This document shows positions 47,056 to 60,527 of a stretch of 64,000 nucleotides of DNA, piece after piece. The notes under the pieces were generated by a model that was given only the letters and a program-made list of their open reading frames with translations, had not been told where the DNA came from and ran no database searches. The stretch comes from Heterocephalus glaber (Eukaryota > Chordata > Mammalia > Rodentia > Bathyergidae), in contig NW_004624778.1 of the NCBI RefSeq assembly GCF_000247695.1, forward strand, positions 17,862,058 to 17,926,057, given 5' to 3'. The position numbers and the translations under genes are program-made. Numbering within the stretch: position 1 is the stretch's first letter; every line of letters begins with the position of its first letter.

Positions 47056-48104
47056 TATAGAAAAATCCATGTTTCATCTATACATTGTAGCACACTATGG
47101 ATCATACAATAATTAATACTTAATAAGTAATCATTTTAGTAAAATTAGTAACTATAAACAAAGCAAAAATAATTCTGAAAGACACTAGCAAATGAAGAGT
47201 CTGAGTATATGCATATGAATCTGCTCTTCTCTCTCAGCTGGAGATTTCTTGCTAGTATACTTTGATAATAACAAAGTACTCCTAACCAACCCTGAGGGGC
47301 AGTGAAGGAGAAGGAGAGAGGAAAAGTTTTAAGATACTTACAGTGGCAGCCTATTGGCAAGGCCAGCAGAAATAAACATTTGAGGTTCTTTGTTCAAATT
47401 GTGTTAAGAATTTCAAGGGACAACAGCAGAGCTTAAACCAAGCACAGAAACCTTCTAAGTGAGGGGTTCTTCAAAGAATCAGGCCTACTGAAACTGCACA
47501 GTTTGCGTAAGTGCCCACAATGGTGCTGGTGGTATAGGGCAACATTAAAAGAAGGAACAGAGAAAGGATGCCCCTGTGCTGTACAGCAGATCTTAGGGAA
47601 ATGCTGTAATACAGTCTTATCCTGTGAATTTCCTAAAGGAAGGTAGGCAACAGAAAATAGCTCTGGCTGGAACAAAGGGAACCTTCTCCTAATTTCTCAT
47701 CAAAATAACCCAAGGAGTTTTTCTCCCCACCATTCCTCACTGGTAAGAACAGTGAAGAGCCCAAGGCTCTGCACAGCTGAGCAGCAGGAGGAAGTAAGAA
47801 GAGAAGCCTTGGGGACAGAAAAACTATCATCAGAAGAATGGACTGAAGCCTACAGAAGATCAGAAGTTTGCTCTAGTTCAAGTCTAGTGGATAAAATGGA
47901 CAGCTTTTAATTAAGATTTCCTGACCTGTAATTTTCTTGTTATTTTTAGTCTATCTGTTCCCATGTTGAGATGATAGTAAAGCTCAGAAAAAACCTCAAA
48001 AGTGCTCTGAGCTTGTTTCAAGAATATAAGGTGGAAGAGAATCAGGGACTACAAACTACATTTCTGTGCTGCTATGAATCAAGAGGGAAAAAAACAAAGC
48101 CCTA

Positions 48105-48340
48105 ACCACTCAGTGGTTCCTCATTCCTGGCATTACTGGGATTTGAAGTCAATATTTAGCAATATTTAGCAGCATCTTTGACCTACACTCAATTAAATTG
48201 ATCTACACTATTAAACGCCAATAGCACATCCCAGTGGTAACAACCAAAAATGTCTCTGAACATTGCCAAATATTCCTGGATGTCAGGAAGTAAAAGACAG
48301 AGGCAAAATCAGTTCTGGTTAAGAACTACTAGTCCAAAGA
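48105..48340 (-). mobile_element. MER20 (hAT-Charlie) relic
   Basis: 'GGTAACAACCAAAAATGTCT', then 'GAACATTGCCAAATATTCCT', with 'GGTTAAGAACTACT' at the end. Confidence 0.75.
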
Positions 48341-49265
48341 AAGTGAAAGACAGGAGAAGATGGGACATTTAGTAGCCGGGGCCCAGATCTCACAGAAGAA
48401 ACAACAAGGACAATCCTCTGCTGGCATATACCAGCACTACAGGGCACTTGTTCTCTGCTTTGCAGAAAGTTCCTATCAGAAATGAGCTTTGTGAGAGTAA
48501 CCCGTGTGTGGTGCCTCTTTTCCCAATGCTAAACAACTAGGGAGTTAGGGGATGGGAATAGGGGTGCACCAGTCAACTAATTCTAAGCAGAATTAGGAGA
48601 AACATCTCTTAGCTTAAAAGTTGAAATTCAATGTATTTTGACAGACATATGGTTATGAACAGTAAATACTGTTAATAATTCCGACACTCTTTAGATTAAA
48701 TGGTCTTTTATGGGCTGACTTGAGATGCTAGAACCATTATAATATTGTTTCTACTGGAAGATGTAGAGTTTCAAATATCTGAAACATGAATTCTTATATC
48801 ACACACATAATGTGAGAAAGTGTTTATTTGTACAGATTTTAGAAAGAGCTTTCTGTATTTTCCAGGATCAGAGATCATATCATGTGGTAATTTGTCTCTA
48901 ACTGCTGAGAAAGGCACTATTCCAATTAAAATGATTTTCGGTGTTCAATGTATAGATATAGGATAAAGTACAACAGGCAGGTAGATCTTTAACATGTGAA
49001 ATTCTGTCAATTCTTAGTATATAGTTATCAGTAGGCCTGGCTATTTCTAACCTAAAAAAAGAGAGAGAGAAAACATCTCACCAAACTCAGCCACATAGAA
49101 AATAAAACTTATTTTAGCCCTCATATATTATCTTAAAAGGCATTTCCCATTTGAAAATATAATCTCCATTGGAACAAAAATATTTGACCATATAGAAACA
49201 TGCTGAAGTTCAGTAATGAAACTAAATAAAATTCATCTAAAGCTTTCATATATCTACCTTCCTCA

Positions 49266-49353
49266 CTGGAGGAGATGGCTCAGAGGTAAAACACTTGCCT
49301 AGCATGCCCAGGACTGTGGGTCCCACCCCCAGCACCACAAAACAAAACAAAAC
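49266..49353 (+). mobile_element. Old ID SINE
   Basis: Older ID type with 'GCTCAGAGGTAAAACACTTG' and a (CAAAA)n tail. Confidence 0.75.
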
Positions 49354-49747
49354 TATTTATTTTTGCTTATCTTAAACACCATAAGCTGAATATTATCTGT
49401 TTAGTCACTGAGCCTAAAACAATAGACTCCATGGCTGACTAGAAACACCTCCCTCCACTTCAGGTGTCACCTTATCTCAGAGAAATAGGTATCTTGCTGC
49501 CTTGAGGTTGTCCCCAGTATGCCCAACTTTTCTCACATTTCTCATCTTCTCCCTTCCTCTCCTTGGGCTTCTTCCCTTGAAAAGACAAGCACACTTGACT
49601 GGGACAACCTAAAACATGTCCTTATTTATGCTGCTTCTCTCTCAAACCATGTCCACCTTCCTACCACTAGTGGAGAAACTTGTCTTACTTTCTTACTCTC
49701 CATTCATCCTTTTCACATTTACTAAATCTCATAAAAGAATAAAGGAT

Positions 49748-49846
49748 GGGGGCTGGGAATGTAGCTCAGTAGTAGAGAGCTTGCCTAGCAAGCCCTGCAT
49801 TCAATTCCCAGATCTATTAAATAATAAAAATAATAATAATAATAGG
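49748..49846 (+). mobile_element. Old ID SINE
   Basis: 'GGCTGGGAATGTAGCTCAGT' head, 'TTCAATTCCCAGATC' end and an (AAT)n tail. Confidence 0.8.
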
Positions 49847-50860
49847 ATCTTGTCACATACTTGTACACTAAAGCAAATTCCAGAGAAAGTAGTTTATTTT
49901 CACTGACTTGAAAAATTAAATACGCCAGACAGTAGGTTAGGGCAATACAGATGAATGATGTTTATGCCCAGAAGGAATTCACTATTCAGATTATAAACTG
50001 CTCTGTTTTAAATCAACCCAATATAATAACTGAGTTGTCTAGTTATAGTGAGCAAATACAACATAAGTACCACGGCCTGCAAACATCAAAGGTCAAATAC
50101 GAAAAACCTCTTGCTTTGTCCTTATGTCCTAGAAAAAAAGTGCTAAAGACAAGAAAATGTGATGACAACCAAAGCAAAGACTGATTTTTGTGGCTATGCA
50201 AACTATACTGCAATCTCTTGTTGAAGTGAAAAATAATGATTTGGGCTAAAGAGGATAGAAGGATGAAGCTGAAAACAAAAGTTAGGGTTGATGAAGATGA
50301 AGGAGCAGTAAACCCTTGCTGTGGTCATCTTGATTTTGCCATGAATGCTTTCTAACTTACTCTTCTCAAATGCCTAAAAGGTACAATTATCTTAAGATGA
50401 TGATGAAATTATTCACAGTGCCTAAATGTTTCATGTGCAGCTTCCATAGAAAGGTTACAATAATTTTTTATTAGTACATAAGTTCATATAGGGACATAAG
50501 TTCATACATGCTCATTCTGTATCTACTTTCTGTATTTATCACTTGTCAGCATACTTGGAATTATCTGTACAATGTTTGTCTTCATTATTAGATTGAAAGT
50601 TCTGTGAGGATAGTACGCAGGTCTCATCTTTTTGTTTATATAATATTTATAATATAACCAACAATATGGAAGGGGTAATCAAAATACATGGTGAATATTT
50701 AAATTTTTAAAAATATATTATAGTAAAAGACATTGCTACAAATCTCCCTGAAAATACTCCTTCCTGGTTACTTTGAACAAACTTATCCCACCATTCTTGC
50801 CACTTTCTGAAGTCCTCTTTGGTGAATGTTCTTACAATGTATGATCAAAAGTATGGTGAA

Positions 50861-50880
50861 AATCCCCAGTACCAAAAAAA
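50861..50880 (+). mobile_element. Extremely 5'-truncated ID insertion (20 bp)
   Basis: Only AATCCCCAGTACC plus an A run is present, flanked by AAGTATGGTGAA (50849-50860) and AAGTACGGTGAA (50881-50892, 11/12). Confidence 0.7.
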
Positions 50881-51361
50881 AAGTACGGTGAATGCTGCTA
50901 AGCACAGTAAAAAGAAAGGCAGGCTTGTAAATACATTATGATGTTTCCTCATCCATCTTATTCACCATATCTGGCACCATGCAATTTCTGGCTCTTTCAA
51001 AAGATAAAATGACAATGAAAGATAAATGTTTTGAATTGATCAAGGAAATCCAGCCAGGCGCAACAGTGCAACTAAAGGCATGAAAAAGAGCTTCCAGTAC
51101 TGCTTTAGGAAGTCCCAAGAATGATGGGATAAGTGTGGGGAGTAAGTAAGGGGGAGTACTTTGATGGAAATTAATAGTAATGTATCTTTTACACTAATAA
51201 TTTAAAATGTTTAAACATTTGATCATATCTCATATGCTATTGAATAAATTAATTATTTCAAAACCAACTCAACTGCAGGAGCTTTGATCTTTAATACATA
51301 AAGATTTTTTTGTTTGTTGTTTAGCAGAAGAGATGCCCTTAAGAAAAGTGTCCTTAAAGTT

Positions 51362-51793
51362 AATATAGCAGCACAATTCATAACGGCTAAATCTTGAAAG
51401 CTATTGTCCTCTAGGTCCATCAACATGAATAAAGAAAATGTGGTATTTATACACAATGGAGCACTACTCTGCATAAAGAAACATAAGCTTGAGTCATTTG
51501 TAAGAAAATGGATGCATCTTGACACCATAATGTTAAAGTGAAATAAATCAGACACACAAGCTTAAAGATCACATGGTTTCTCTTGTATGAGAAACCCAAA
51601 ATATAAATAAAGAGCAAGACAAAAGATAGGTAACAGGAAGTAGGGAGATGGATTTTTCTCAAATGAGAAGGGGAGCAAGAGGTGAAGAGGGAGGGAAAGG
51701 GTGAAATAAAAAGTAAAGTGTGTTATGTACATGTGCCAATCCCCACAAGCAGTGTAAACATGTACTGCAAACATATTAATAAAAAAAGAAAAA
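51362..51793 (+). mobile_element. L1 3' end (older subfamily)
   Basis: 'AATAAAGAAAATGTGGTATT' and 'AAATGGATGCATCTTGACAC', then a purine-rich 3' UTR and an A-rich tail. Confidence 0.8.
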
Positions 51794-51982
51794 AGCTCAC
51801 GTTAGTTGTGTGAATTAATTCCTAACTCTTTATAGTGGGACACTAATGGATACTTATATTTTTATAATGCCAGTAAGTCAAGAAATAGAAATACATATGT
51901 ACTATTTAAAATATACCATTAAGCAATGACTAGAGTGTTTTTTAACCAGATTATAAGTCCTCAAAAATCATCAGAAGTATGA

Positions 51983-52085
51983 TTTTATTTATTTATTTAT
52001 TTATTTATTGGTACGGGGGATCGAACTCAAGACCTTGAGGTTGAGAGGCAGGCCCAGCACCGCTAAGCTAAATCCCTGGCCCTTG
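51983..52085 (-). mobile_element. ID SINE
   Basis: Reverse ID with a (TTTA)n tail. TSD AGAAGTATGA (51973-51982 and 52086-52095). Confidence 0.93.
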
Positions 52086-52328
52086 AGAAGTATGAATTTA
52101 AACAGAAAACTCAGACCAAAGAACAAAAATAAAAATATCACAAAATGACAAAATATTTTTTAAAAGCATATAAAGACAGTGGTAGAATTAAGACTGAACA
52201 TATCTGTAATATCAAACTAAATGTAATAGTAAACTCACCAATAAAATAAAAAATCCTTAAATCAGATAAAAAAACCTCAATTGTAAGTTTTATGCTTGTA
52301 AGAAACATATATAAAACTGAAACTCAGA

Positions 52329-52419
52329 GGGTCAGGGATTTAGCTCAGTGGTGCTACTGCCTACCTCATAAGTGCAAGGTCCTGAGTTCGATCCTCAGTA
52401 CCAAAAAACAAAAAAAACC
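52329..52419 (+). mobile_element. ID SINE
   Basis: Perfect 12-bp TSD CTGAAACTCAGA (52317-52328 and 52420-52431). Confidence 0.95.
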
Positions 52420-52737
52420 CTGAAACTCAGAAAGTTGAAAATAAAAAGAAATGGCAAAGAAAGAGCAAGTCAATACAGGCATAAGAAGCAAAACTCCAAA
52501 GATTACTTCAAGGCAACAAAGGTCAATATAAAATATAACTCATTACAATGAAATAACTTCTATAAAATAAAAGTTTTCTTACTAATTTATAGAATTGGAA
52601 TTTGAATTTTTGTGGGGCAAAGTACATACATAGACTACATTTAAAACTTGTTAAAGGTCTCCTTAATAACTCACTCCACCTTTCAATAACAGAAAAAAGA
52701 GAGCAGAAGCCACAAATAATAAAAATGTTACTAGAAA

Positions 52738-52790
52738 GACTGAAGACATAGCTCAGTAACAGGGTACTTGCCTACCACTAAACCACTAAA
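52738..52790 (+). mobile_element. Old ID fragment
   Basis: 'AGACATAGCTCAGTAACAGG' followed by 'GTACTTGCCTA'. The 3' half is unrecognisable. Confidence 0.45.
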
Positions 52791-52983
52791 TCTAAAAATT
52801 ATGAAATGTACAAATTCCCAGAACACATTAAAAGACATATAGAAAGAAATATAACATAATGAATATCTATCAATATACCTATTAAGTAAGTTTAATCTGT
52901 AATTTAAAACTTTCTCATAAAAAATTAGGATAATATGACTTCACAATTAATTCTTTCAAGCATTTAAAGGAAACTACAAATTT

Positions 52984-53067
52984 TTTTTTTTTTTTTTTTT
53001 GGTACCAGGGATCAAACTCGGGACCTTGCGAGGCAGGCTCCAGAACCTGAGCTAAATCCCCACCCCA
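52984..53067 (-). mobile_element. ID SINE
   Basis: Reverse ID with a small internal deletion. TSD GAAACTACAAATTT/GAAAATACAAATTT (13/14). Confidence 0.92.
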
Positions 53068-53359
53068 GAAAATACAAATTTTACACAAACTCTTATAATT
53101 ATTATAAGAATGAAAGAATATCTCCCAGCTCATTTTACAAACCCAGTAAAACCTTAATATTAAACATGAAGAGAAAATGACAAGAAAAGAAAAATGCAAA
53201 TCAGTTTCTTTCATGAATATAAATACAAAGCCTTCTGAACCAAATGATAGCAAGTCCAAAAAGGTAAAAATGAAAATACATCCTGGCCACATTAGGCTTA
53301 AACCAAGAATCTGAAGTCCACTTGACCTTTCAATAAAATCAAGCAATGAAATTTATCAC

Positions 53360-55330
53360 ATAAACCAATCACTATAATTCATTATATAATAGAATAAAAA
53401 TTGTCTGATCTAGAAAAAATATTTTAATAAAATTCAATAGATATGCATGAAAAATATTAGCATACTTGAAATAGAACTTAATTTCCTTAAACTGACAAAG
53501 TATACTTACAAAACAACCTGTAGCAAACTCCCATTTAATGGAATAAAATGACTTTTAAAATGTTTCCTGGTATCATGAAAGAGGCTGTTATCAATTCTAT
53601 TCAAGATTGTATTAGAATTGCTCTCCAGTGAAAAAGGACAAGGAAATAATACCAAAAGTTTATTAATTGATAAGGAAATAATAAAACTTTCATTGATGGA
53701 TGACATTTGTTTATGCATTATGTCCAACAGGATCACAGATAATTTAATGAATTTAGGATGGTTACTCAACACAAAATCAATTCATTTATAACAGCAACAG
53801 ATAATTAGACACTTAAATTTTTTATAAATGTTACCATTTACAGTAGCATAAAAAAAAATCAAATAGGGGCTGGGGATTTAGCTCAGTGGTTTCGCCGCCT
53901 GCTGCACAAGCTCAAGGACCCAAGTTCGATCCCCGGTTCCAAAAAAAAAAACAAAAAAAAATATCAAATAACTACAAATCAATTAGGATGTATAACATAA
54001 CTAGACTGAAAATTATAAAACCTTAGAAAATTTGTAGATTGTAAGTGTTAATATTTAATATTATGAAAATATTAACACTCAATTGATTTATAAATTTAAA
54101 TCCTAAGAGATTTTATAGAAAATATGATAAGCTAAATCTAAAATTTATGTGGAAATTTCAGACAAAAATAATCAGATAATTCTGAACCAGAGTAGCAAAG
54201 CTTCATAACTTACACTACTATATATCAAGACTATAAAGCTATAGTAATAGTACAGCATTAAGAAAGGCTAGACACACCAACAGAAGAGAACAGAAAGCCC
54301 AGAAGCACATATACAGACAGATCAAAGGAATAAAATAGTCCAAAATTTTACTTTCAGATAGATAAGCATTTCGTCTATGACAAAGGTGACAATGCAAAAT
54401 ATTGTCAAAAGAACAGTCCTTTTCAATAAGTGGTGCTGGGGCTGTTAGATATCCTTATGGAGAGAAGAGGGGAATCTACCTCACATTAAGCACAAGGGTC
54501 AATTCCAGATGAATTATGTGTCTAACTATAAAAGAAACTTTTAAAAGATAACATAAAGGAATATATTAGTAACTCTGGAATAAGCAAACATTTCTTAAAA
54601 CAGGCCACAGAAAATCAAAGAGACTGATAAAGTAAATTCTTTATTTTTTTGCAAATCTTCACTAAAATACTACCTGCAGAAGAATGTAAAAAAAAAACAA
54701 CTTAAGCATACAGAGCATTTAAATTTCTCAAATAAACACACTTGTGTAACTACCACCTAGGTTAAAATATAGAATTATCACCAGGACCCCAGAAGTTCCA
54801 CCAGTCTCTATTCCACCTCTCAACTTGCTTAAAATTATGAGTCTATATTTATCAAAAGATAACATTAAGAGAGTAAAAAGAGAATACACATACTGGCTGC
54901 ATATATTATGAATTTTATCCAAAAATATAAAGAACTCCCACAATCAATGAGAAAAGAATGACCTAAAAGAACAACGCATAAAAAACTTGAACGGGTACTT
55001 TATAAATAGGACATTTATATGGCCATAAACAGATAATTACTTATTAATACTGTATTACTAATTGCCAAGGAAATGCAGGTTGAAGCCATAAAATAATATT
55101 ACTAAACTTATTTGAAATGTTCAAATTTTAAAACTGGCTATAATAATTCTTGACAAGGATTTGAAGCAGCTATATAGTGGTAGTAGAAGTGTAACTTTGA
55201 ATAACCATTTGCTAAGTAATTTGGTAGTATGTAATACAGCTTAATATATATACTGTATATTCTATGACCCAGCAATTCTCCTCCTAGGTGTAAACCCAAA
55301 ACTAGAAACATGTGCTACCATGTTAATTGA
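53360..55330 (+). mobile_element. Old L1M ORF2 relic
   Basis: Degenerate ORF2: 'AATAAGTGGTGCTGGGGCTG', 'CTACCTCACATTAAGCAC', and near the right end 'ACCCAGCAATTCTCCTCCTA'. A younger ID interrupts it, and 54670-54870 looks like a different insert. No coding frame survives. Confidence 0.6.
53866..53962 (+). mobile_element. ID SINE
   Basis: Near-consensus young ID. Perfect 8-bp TSD ATCAAATA. Confidence 0.93.
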
Positions 55331-55370
55331 TGTAACATAACAACAGCCAACAAGAAATACATAACCCCTT

Positions 55371-55555
55371 TAGACAAACATGGTGGTGCATGCCCATAAT
55401 GCCAGTACTCAGGAAGCTGAGGCAGGAGGATCCTCACAAGTTCTAGCCCAGCCTGAGCTACATAGTGAGTTCAAGACCAGTCTGACCTAAACATCAAGAC
55501 TCTGTCTCAAAAAACAAAAAACAAAAAACAAAACAAACAGAAAAGACATAACCCC
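55371..55555 (+). mobile_element. B1 SINE
   Basis: 'CATGGTGGTGCATGCCCATA' head, 'AGCTGAGGCAGGAGGATCCT' middle, (CAAAAA)n tail. Confidence 0.9.
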
Positions 55556-55559
55556 CAAA

Positions 55560-57408
55560 TAAACAAACAAAACTGTCAGTGGAGAGAGCAGGAAAAAACT
55601 AATATCAACAAATAAAAACATCCCTATAACTAATATACTAAAAGAATGAACAGATTATATCCATGAAACAAGAGTGTAACTTTTTATGTGACGATCAAGA
55701 CCAAGACCGAGTCACCGAGAATTAAAAATACAATCACCAAAATTCAAAATATGAAGGACTAGAAATTAAAAATTAAGACAATATCCTAGAAAGTAAAATA
55801 TCACTAACCAGATGGAAATACAAAAGCAAAGATAAACAAATCAACTATAAGATGTCTAACATCCAACTTACACAAAGCAAGAATGGAAAGTTATGGGATT
55901 CAGAGAGAAAGAAATTAAGACAGAAAAGACACAGAAAATTTCCTAAACAACTCAAGATAAATATATAGACTTGTGAATCATTAACATGCAGGTGTTAACT
56001 GAAGCCATGGGAAAGAATGAAATCAACACATAATATATCCTGGGAAACTTCAATAATTTAAGAGCTACAGAACAAAGAACCTAAGAGAGGAGTTGAACAA
56101 AGAACCTAAGAGAGGAGTTGAAAAAAGACAGTATTGAAGAAAACCAAGAAAGTAACACATCATCCCCAAATAGACAATACTGTATTTTGGAGGTAGGGGT
56201 AATCACAGTACTTAATGCTAAAGCAGATCAACTAACTTAAGGACTGAACACTGTTCATTCAATTTAACCATGATGATCAGCAATCTTGGTTAGGACAATT
56301 TTAATGACATAGTAAGAAGAAAAGTTATACTTCAGAAATATAAAAATTGAGTGAGAGTTTAAGTACTAAATATACACACACAATTACAAGAAGTGTCACT
56401 CTAAAGGGAAAAGAAAGAATAAATTTTAAAAGGGAATATGGAATAAAGTGAATAATTTTTTTAAGACAGGAAATATTTTAAAATATTGAAATGCTTTGGG
56501 GGAAAAGCCAGGCTTCCTTGAGGCTGAGGATAAAAAGTAGTTAACTTAATCCATGGGGTAAGGTCTCTGAGAAGGTAAAAGGGAAGGCGGCAACAGCACA
56601 GATGTCAGAATTAGCCTTAGGCTACAAGAAGATATATTCAAGTTCAGATCAGAGGGGTAATAAAAAAGCCACACATTAGTTCAAAATCTTCTAAACATTT
56701 CTCATTTGTAAAATTAAACACAAATGTCTCAGTCTATTCAACTTTACAAGTATTCAAATATAAATTTAAAATGAAATACCTTTATAAAATATTTAATTAC
56801 AAAAAACATTTTGATAATGCACAATGCATAAAAGGTAAGCTGAAACTGGAATGCATTTAACTTGTTGATGATCTTTTCATTTGATACAACGCTTTGGAAA
56901 TCAGTTTGATGGCATATATCAAAATTCATAAATATCCACAATAATTGTATTTCTGGGAATGTAACCCAAGAAAATATTGCAAATATAGGAAGAAACATAT
57001 GCATAAAGAAACTCACTGGACTGGTACATCTAATAGTAAAATATTTAAATAAATCATATACTACCACAATATCCAATTGTTGGCATCACATACAATTAAC
57101 TTGAAAATTATAGATACAGATTACATAAAACTGTGTGAAATTTTTAAAAACATATACATGATCATTATATTTCTTTAAATTCATTAAAATGTGGAGAGAA
57201 AATATTAAAGTCATAAAAGAGATAAGGTTGTATTAGAAAAAAATATATGAGTTATTTTTACTTTTGTCTATTCCAAATTTCTTTATTATGAAAAAAGCAA
57301 AAGATAACATTTTAAAAACTTGTAAAGACTGGTATTTAAGAAAACTTCAACAACATGAACCACTCAGTTACAATTACTTCCCATAAATATCTTTATCTCC
57401 AACCAACC
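55560..57408. other. Unrecognised AT-rich intronic DNA
   Basis: Some parts (about 56830-57230) look like old L1, without firm landmarks. Contains a 25-bp tandem duplication (56070-56094 and 56095-56119). Confidence 0.45.
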
Positions 57409-57420
57409 TGTCTCCTCATT

Positions 57421-57512
57421 TGGGGGAAGAGGGGGTCGGTTATTAGGGATCAAACTCAGGACCTTGTGCTTGCCAGGCAGGTACTGTGCCACTGAGCAAA
57501 ATCCCCGGCCTT
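57421..57512 (-). mobile_element. ID SINE
   Basis: Reverse ID. Perfect 12-bp TSD TGTCTCCTCATT (57409-57420 and 57513-57524). Confidence 0.93.
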
Positions 57513-57529
57513 TGTCTCCTCATTCTTAC

Positions 57530-57760
57530 TTGTTCCCAAGTAAGAGCTTTGCAAAAGCTACTATCCCAAATTGGAATGTTCTCTCCCTCCTGTTTGCTTT
57601 CCTAAATCTCAGTCAATCTTCAAAGTCCAGCACATGTCTAATTTTCTAAAGCTTTCTAAACCTCCTAGCCACAATAACTTTCTACTCTGTGAACATTTAT
57701 AGCATTTGTCTGTAGTGTTTATTCGGCACTTTGGGGAATGTTGGCAAGATGCCTTGTACA
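57530..57760 (+). mobile_element. L2 LINE relic
   Basis: 'TTGGAATGTTCTCTCCCTCC' and 'AATCTTCAAAGTCCAGCACA' fit forward L2. Confidence 0.6.
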
Positions 57761-58829
57761 GAGCAATGCTTTAGAGTGGTATGGGACATGTCCTCTATTT
57801 TCTCTACCCAAACAGACAATTTTTCTGTCTAGAGAAAAGAAATATAATATCTACTCTGGCACTCTAAGCTTAAGCAGATATATTTCTCTATCATAAAAAT
57901 CGTATCCTTTGGAAGGATTAGCAAAACAAAATAAAAGGGAAAAATCTAAAATCAAGTATAAGATTCAAATGTGCTCCTACACTGGCTTTAAATGTTTATC
58001 TCTACAAAAAAAAGTGAATATTCTGTAAGAACTGGAATATTCATAAATTATCAAAAACCCTGAAAGCCTATCATGATCCTATAATTTAATAATTAAAATG
58101 AAAATGTAAAAATTCAAAGATGAAATTTCTTCAATGTGAGAATAATAGAGAGACAAACAAGAGGCCACTGGCATCAAAGATGATAGTATTAAAGAATAAA
58201 GAATTAGAAATGTGAGTTTTTCACATACTGAAAGAGATAAACTAGGAAAGATTCCCTTACCAACAAAATCGCAAATAATTTAAACTAAAGAGAATCTTAG
58301 GATGGATTTTATATATCTGGCTAAATAAGGGTATTTCAGTGACGTTACTGTTTGCAATGATAAGTTGGTAGAGTGCCCTCCACCTCATTCCAGGTTTCCT
58401 TTCAATCTAATGAAAAGACAATATCAAATATGCTGATACTATATATGTAAAAAAGCTAGCTACTTCCCCATCATAATCAGGTCTTATATATTTTCTTTCT
58501 ACAATTTTAACTATAGGCAGAAATCACTACTGAATGCTGTACTGAATTCTGTTTAATGTACTTTCTTTTACATACACTAGTTTGTACTTTTAAAGCTAAG
58601 ATTTTTTTAAAGTCAATACATTAGAAATTTATACTTTACATATTTTACAGAATTCATATTAGTCTGCCATGTAATCAAAGCTGGGCATAGGATGTTTTAT
58701 AAAACAGAATTACTAATTTTTATGATAGGTTTCCATCTAAATTAATAACTTCAAATCTATTGAAAGGGGAGCCTAGATTAAGATCCAGAAACAGAAGCCC
58801 AGTTCTAGGCTTCTAAATTCAACACTCTT

Positions 58830-58929
58830 GCGGGCCGGGGATTTAGCTCAATGATTCCAGCGCCTGCCTTAAAAGAGCAAGGTCCCATCCCCGGTACCAA
58901 AAAAAAAAAAAAAAAGAAACAAACAAACA
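58830..58929 (+). mobile_element. ID SINE with B-box deletion
   Basis: Perfect 15-bp TSD AAATTCAACACTCTT (58815-58829 and 58930-58944). The usual GAGTTCG of the B-box region is missing ('AAGGTCCCATCCCCGG'). Confidence 0.93.
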
Positions 58930-60240
58930 AAATTCAACACTCTTAAAGGAATTATTACTAACTTGATTATTTACTGTAACCATGTGAATATGGCTAAAGA
59001 AAAAAATAATGTCATCTATAGAAACTTCAAAAAATGGAAACCTTAGTTTAATTCATTTGCTGAATAAAACATAACCACCAAATTTAATAATATGCAATTT
59101 ATATTATCAATATAGTTTAATGAACGTAAATAATGGGTAGCAGAATTGAAAGGAACATTTTTGTCTCTGTGTATTCGGTCAACTATCTACTATTCCATAA
59201 TGACTGAATAGCAGTCATCTACTTTATGTATGTCAAAATATAATTAAAACCAACATCTTTCCTTTGCTAACAAACCTAAATCCAAACTAGAATAGTCAAG
59301 ATTACAGATCATGATTTTTAAAATAACGGTTTAAAATTGTCTCTTTACTACTTTCTTGTATTTGACAAATTCACAGTCCTATATTCCGGAATCCTACTGG
59401 TAACAGAAAAGTCAAATATTATCTCAACTCTATGTTGAAGACAATGAAAGAGAAAAGACCACTAATGTCTTAGTATAATCAAAAGTATCCAGTAAATACT
59501 GTCAAATGTAAGGATAAAGTGAAAAATACCCCATGCTTTTGGAGAAGTAACCTACTGCCTAATTTTAACACTGCTGGTCTACGCAAGCTAAAAGGAAGAA
59601 TAAACCCTCAAAAGACCTGGGTTAAAATGACATTAAGTTTTTTGGTGAGAGAGGGAGGGGAAGGGACTTAACATTTGTAACACATTGTTTTCACTTCAGA
59701 AAAATCTCATAAACCACAGTAGAAGAAGAAAAACTAAAAACTATTCAACATACCAAAGAGTAAGGAGCACCTAGTCTGATTTCTTCAGCTTTTAAATTCC
59801 AGGTTACCAGTATCTCTACAGACAGCTACACATTCAGTAAATATATATAATTAGTATAGTTTTTTAAAATCTGAGTTTAGGTGCAGAAAACAAATTATTA
59901 TTAAAATAACCAGAATTTGCTAAGTAATTGGTCTTTACACAAAACACTTGGGTGTAGAGACTACATTGAGAATGATTTGGCAAAGAAAAGATGAGGATAA
60001 GCTATTAAATACTATCTGTCCTCAGTAAGACAATTTAAATTCCTAGTTTGGAGTAGTATTATTAGAGATTATATTCTTTTATCTTTGGGGATTTTTGAAG
60101 CAAACTGTTTTACTGAATTATATACTTCCAAAATTTTCAAATAATAAAAATCTTTGTGAGGAAATGATTTTTAAATCACAAAAAGTCAAAAGGCAAGATG
60201 TTCAAGACTTCTGACAGTATCTAAGAAAGAATACAACCAG

Positions 60241-60272
60241 GGAATGGCTTTATCAAGGAATGGCTTTATCAA
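60241..60272. repeat. 16-bp tandem duplication
   Basis: GGAATGGCTTTATCAA occurs twice in tandem. Confidence 0.95.
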
Positions 60273-60527
60273 GGCTGGCAAAGTTCAGAATGGCAGAATC
60301 CCTTCTCGCTGTAATGAATATACTGTCCTGGGTGCATAGTAAAACAGAAAGGAAAAGCCTCACATAGAAAGCTGAATGGCCCAAAGAAACCCTAAGTGGT
60401 GATAAGAGCCTAAAGGCACATGCAGGTACGCATCTTTTATATTGGATGTGATACACTTACATGGCCCCTGTTGAATCTCTTGGGGACCAACAGTAAAGCA
60501 AGTTTAGAACTTCAAATCTTGAGACAT

